Shown: in pieces, positions 7,891 through 11,316 of the stretch
How the letters are laid out: each line of letters opens with the position of its first letter
Numbering within the stretch: the stretch's first letter is position 1
Assembly: GCA_022496205.1 (NCBI GenBank)
Contig: WTXD01000362.1
Coordinates: 1 to 11,316 of the forward strand
Origin: Gloeopeniophorella convolvens
Taxonomy: Eukaryota; Basidiomycota; Agaricomycetes; Russulales
Reading direction: 5' to 3'
DNA: 11,316 bases
Notes under the pieces: model-generated
What the model saw: only the letters and a program-made list of their open reading frames with translations
The model's database searches: none
Told to the model about the DNA's origin: nothing
Made by a program: the position numbers and the translations under genes

Positions 7891-9931
7891 TCATTCAAAT
7901 TCTTCCTGCACCAGTGATGCTGCTGCTTCAGTGCGTGGGCGAATATGGCACTTGAATGGCTTCACGAAGCTAATATCGTGGTTCGTCAACCCTCTGCTCT
8001 GTTCCGAGGAAGAAAGCGTGGAATTGGGGCTTACGATACTACCCCAGACGAATATTCTTCGTCGAGTGGGCTACCCTTCACAGGGGTCAGATCAAAGGCA
8101 GCTAGTATCCCGGAAATCGTCGCCCAGATACTTGATACAGCCATGTGCCTGCCTGGACACTCGCGGCGCCCAAAGCCGAATGCTTGATCTGGGAAGCGAG
8201 GTGCATCTGGTAAAAGCCAACGCTCCGGTATGAATTTATCAGGTTCCGGGAAGATTTCAGGGTTACGGAACATGGCCCTAGGGGGAGTAAACGTCTATTT
8301 GACTGTCGGCAGGTGAGTCGTACCAGGTGTTACCTATGACGGTTGTACCTGCGGGGATAGAGTATCCATCATAGATATCCGACTGGGTGGTATAGTGCGG
8401 TACGGCTGCGTCGCTATCATATGAGTAGTGTCCACACCACCAAAGAAGATGGGCATACCAAGAGGTGTAACCGGGTGCCAGCGTAGCGTTTCTTTAAGTA
8501 CTGCACCCACGTATGGCAGGGCGTCATGGTCCGTGAAATCTGGAAGACGCGAGGTGCCAACTACTCTGTCGATTTCTGACTGCGCCTCGCGCTGAACTTC
8601 CGGGTATTTTAACATCGCAAGCATGAATGTCAGCAATGCAGACACCGTCTGCGATGCAGATCAACACACATATTTTGTCAATTGTCATGGTGGATAACGC
8701 ACGGTGTCGGCACCAGCCATATACATCATTCCGGGTACAGCCTTTGAGGCGAAGACGTTGTCCGCAGTTGGGTCGCTGCCCAATGTTGAGATCATCGTAG
8801 CCGCGACGCTAGGTACGGCAGATCCACTGGCCTATTTTGGGTCAAATTCCATCGGTAAGGTCACGAAAACCGGTGCCACGTACCAGGGCAGCCTTCACTT
8901 CGTTGTAAGGTCGTTCTATCGAATTGACCACAACATGGTATGCCTTCAAAGCATCGCGCTTCAACCCAGCGCCCGGGAACCAGCCGGGGATGTGCTTTAC
9001 TGCAAAATAGAATGTCAGTTGCCCATTCATTTGATCAATCGAGTATTCGAGATTACACCCAGGGATACTATTGAAGAGGAAAGCCTCGTTCGTTGAGGCG
9101 AGAGCTATCGCCTTCAGGGTTTCTTCTGCAGATGCCACATATGAGTCGTTCTCAGGATTGACATTAATTCCGTATGCGATTGATAAGATGATTTGTCCTG
9201 CCATACTGTGCTCAAATTGAGCCTATAATACTCGCTCGCGAGATTACTCAACTCACTGCCTCAGGTGTTGCGGAAAGTTGTCTGGTTTGGTGAGTAAACT
9301 ACGGAGAAGGCGGTGGGTAGCTCGTTGTTCGAGAGGCTCGTACGCCTTTGCAGCCGCGGGCTTCAGATTGGTGTCAAACTTGGAGCGCAGGTAACGCCAC
9401 TGCTTCCCGTAGGGGAGGAACCCAATGTTGTATGTCATACCGAGACTGAATAGGATGAGCAGAACATCTTGGGATAATAGATTGGAGGGCGTACAACTCT
9501 AGCAGGACAACCGACGGAAGTCTGGCAGTCATTTCGATTAGTCAATGCAGGCGAAATGTGGAAGTGGGCGGTACCTGTCGGAATAAATGGAGGAACGCCT
9601 CTCGAGGAGTTCTCTTGCCGCCTTCATGGAGTTGAGGATGACGATGTGTGATCCAAGTACATCGACATGCACCACGTCAGAACCTTGATGCACTTCAGCG
9701 GACCCTCGACAGTCCCTGAAGGTTCATACCGAATTCATCTGACCATCTTTTGTACACGGCCCATTCTTCGCACGTAGGCATCTGCAGGAAGTTGCCAAGA
9801 ATGGGAATTCGTCTGGGTCCTGGCGGATAGGGGAGACGACGTCTGCCAGCACGAATGAGGAAGAGCACCAAGCTCGCAGACAGAGTGGCGATGATGAAGA
9901 GGACCTCGAGTCTTGTGAGATCAGCCTTCAT
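7891..9931 (-). CDS. Cytochrome P450 monooxygenase, gene B (11 exons, 504 aa)
   Basis: This is the tandem paralogue of gene A with the same architecture. Exons on the minus strand are 9730-9931, 9575-9683, 9495-9521, 9257-9445, 9057-9205, 8884-8999, 8703-8831, 8459-8648, 8324-8405, 8035-8277 and 7891-7969. Introns are GT-AG, 46-65 nt, and the joined frame is open. It has an N-terminal anchor (about 8-27), hinge PYPPGP, I-helix AGADTT (303-308), K-helix ETLR (360-363), PERW (415-418) and heme loop [10 protein letters not shown] (Cys438). The first ten coding exons match gene A exactly in length; exon 11 is 9 nt shorter (VQEEFE against VQESGDEFE). I count about 59 substitutions in 504 aligned residues, none in the heme loop, ETLR or GADTT. 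Intact catalytic motifs after this much divergence suggest both copies are under selection. The substrate is unknown. Confidence 0.93.
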
Positions 9932-10208
9932 AATGCCGGCGGGTCCTGTGAGCCCCGAAATGATGCAATGAGCAAGTCATATATATCCCTCTGTCGTGCT
10001 CTTATAAGAGTAGAATACAGATACAGATCCCAGGGGGGAAAAATAGCCGATACTTTACGAGAATAAAGTTCTAGTGTTCGCTCGCGTGTCAGAAGCAATG
10101 GTAGAAACCGGCACCGGTTTGAGATATTGGCACAGCGCTCACGGTGGAGTGGGCGAAGGGCTTGTTGATGATGGTGGCACGCGACCGGCGCCGTCGTTGG
10201 CATGATAG
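9932..10208 (-). other. 5' flank of gene B, homologous to 5810-6092
   Basis: This promoter-bearing flank aligns with that of gene A until GGCATGATAGG at about 10198-10208. Beyond that, unit 2 enters unique bases (10209-10258) and then the inverted segment. Compared with gene A it has an extra AT run, ATATATAT-like, near 9979-9986, closer to the start codon. Confidence 0.6.
9998..10006 (-). promoter_or_regulatory. TATA-like core promoter element of gene B
   Basis: The minus strand reads TATAAGAGC, 67-75 bases upstream of the gene B start codon, matching the element upstream of gene A. A second AT-rich element (GATATATATGAC on the minus strand, near 9978-9989) lies closer to the ATG and is absent from gene A, so the two copies could differ in transcription start or strength. 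Confidence 0.55.
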
Positions 10209-10258
10209 GCCACGCACCACGGCCCTTTCAGACTGCAATGCACGTGTGGGTGCTTGAG

Positions 10259-10885
10259 CCGAATCATGATCGAACACGGGAAAGGGTGGATGCACTTGGA
10301 CTTCAAGGCAATGTTTATCATGCAGGTCGCTCCGTTGGGCCCGCACGCACCTTTCGCTCCCAGCACGCGCGAGCCTATAATTTCCGTCGTTCTTCCGGGA
10401 ATGGTATCGTTGATATCGGAGGCTATCGCACTGAACCAACGTATCACTTAGAAGGGTTGGGCGCCAAACTTGGCGGCTAATCTATTAAGGCCTTGTAAGC
10501 AACTTGGTGGGCACCAAGTAGAACATACCTCTCCGTGCGCTGGATGATGGCCCTATCGGCAACTCGGGTACTTAGAGCCAGGTCGAGTTGGGACTTCCCC
10601 GCCAAGAAACTTCCTGATCCGTCTCGGGCAGACAGGCTGTGAAGCTTGGTAGCGGGGAAATCCCGTCCCGGCTCGACCCAACCTCACATGCCGATCAGGC
10701 CTCAAGGCCTACCGGTTACGTTTCAACCAATGGAAGCTTGGTACTTGTAGAGCGGGCCCTCTGGAAGAAGCACATAAGCGACAAGTCAGCGCTCAGCAGA
10801 CGCGTTGGCTTCTGTCCAGCGCCGATTCCTAGATGCATAGTACTGCAAGGGCGTCTGTCGCCAGGCCCGGGTCGGTGAAATCTGT
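10259..10885 (-). repeat. Inverted counterpart of 6121-6855
   Basis: Read on the plus strand this matches the reverse complement of the unit 1 segment throughout, including TTCCGTCGTTCTTC (about 10380-10396), CTTGGCGGCTAAT against CCTGGCGGCCAAA, AAGAAACTTCCTGATCCGTC, and CAGCAGACGCGTTGG near 10794-10808. It lacks the 170-bp insertion. Both strands carry open frames here (10254-10451 + and 10139-10447 -), but no known domain is recognised. Confidence 0.85.
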
Positions 10886-10907
10886 TCAATCTCCGTTTAC
10901 TGCTGGC

Positions 10908-11316
10908 GTCTATCATTGAGCGTTCGGCAAATTTTCTCGCCGGTGGTGCTGTTAAACAGGTTGGAGCTGCGCATGACCTGCTGGGAACGCGCCGGCGATG
11001 AGAGAACACCCCACGTTATGCCGATGCCCTAAGACACACGCACCGAATCTTCAAGTGATGCATTTGGCACAGGCGGGGACAGCGATAGTGGTGTGGGATG
11101 CACGGGCGTGGCAGCTGGCTTCCTCGCGAACGCGAAGACGCTGGGGCGGCTTGAGTGATGGGCCGGGGAACCGCCAGAGGGGAAGGAGACAACTGCTCGC
11201 CCAAAACAACATAGGCGCCATCGTACCAAACTTCGTGAGCCACCACGTCGGCCATGCTGAACAAAATAGACAAGGTGGGTGCAGGAAATACGCATGGTGC
11301 ATGCGTTCTCAGATAC
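10908..11316. repeat. Direct intergenic repeat, copy in unit 2
   Basis: This is the direct-orientation counterpart of 6862-7310. It lies next to the inverted segment and runs to the window end. No gene is recognised. Three overlapping minus-strand frames (11016-11302) read through the R1 start region and lack known motifs. Confidence 0.75.
11251..11316 (-). repeat. R1 repeat, copy 4 (cut by the window end)
   Basis: This partial copy shares GGTGGGTGCAGG and GCATGGTGCATGCGTTCT-like sequence with copy 2. On the minus strand it leads into ATGGCCGACG (ATG at 11255), as copy 3 does. The rest of the repeat is outside the window. Confidence 0.6.

Larger units (their letters stand above)
7681..11316. 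repeat. Tandem duplication unit 2 (gene B plus flanks), truncated by the window end
   Basis: This unit repeats the order of unit 1: R1, P450 3' flank, P450 gene, 5' flank, intergenic block, R1. The right R1 copy runs into the window end, so the unit is complete or nearly so. A spacer of about 270 bases (7411-7680) separates it from unit 1 and has no counterpart that I recognise left of unit 1. Confidence 0.85.

Noticed and set aside
8704..9096. 130-codon plus-strand open frame
   Set aside because: It is the antisense shadow of gene B exons 5-7 and their introns.
1..11316. Secondary-metabolite gene cluster
   Set aside because: Only P450s and their relics are present. No synthase, transferase, transporter or regulator gene can be seen, so cluster membership is not supported.

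Overview
The window looks like nuclear DNA from a filamentous basidiomycete (most likely an Agaricomycete). The evidence is dense GT-AG introns of 46-65 nt, OrdA-like membrane cytochrome P450s of the kind greatly expanded in wood- and litter-decay fungi, and mid-GC intergenic DNA full of decayed repeats. No bacterial-style operons, RNA genes or CRISPR arrays were seen.

The core is two complete P450 genes in tandem on the minus strand, which I call A (3764-5809) and B (7891-9931). Continuous ORFs show only fragments, but splicing ten short introns gives an unbroken 507-aa protein for A and 504 aa for B. Both have an N-terminal membrane anchor, a proline-rich hinge, the I-helix GADTT, the K-helix ETLR, PERW and the heme Cys loop. 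Both share all ten intron positions and phases, including a 27-nt micro-exon, and by manual count are about 88% identical in protein. Two further P450-derived sequences lie to the left, also on the minus strand: a frameshifted N-terminal part running off the left edge (1-400), and a heavily decayed, internally deleted relic (about 2170-2988). Together they look like a birth-and-death P450 array.

The A-to-B spacing is 4122 bp at both the start codons and the outer repeats, so the duplication unit is about 4 kb and includes intergenic DNA: unit 1 about 3557-7310, unit 2 about 7681-11316 and beyond. The unit is bounded by copies of a repeat called R1 here (four copies). Within the intergenic part a segment is inverted between units: 6121-6855 matches the reverse complement of 10259-10885, while the flanking DNA stays direct. 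Unit 1 also carries a 170-bp insertion (6327-6496) with inverted-repeat ends.

The left 3 kb apart from the P450 relics is mostly unrecognised. It holds one clear Tc1/mariner-type MITE (1626-1807) with 24-bp terminal inverted repeats and TA at both ends.

The substrates of the P450s cannot be read from sequence. No terpene synthase, polyketide synthase, reductase or transporter gene is in the window, so nothing shows a biosynthetic cluster.
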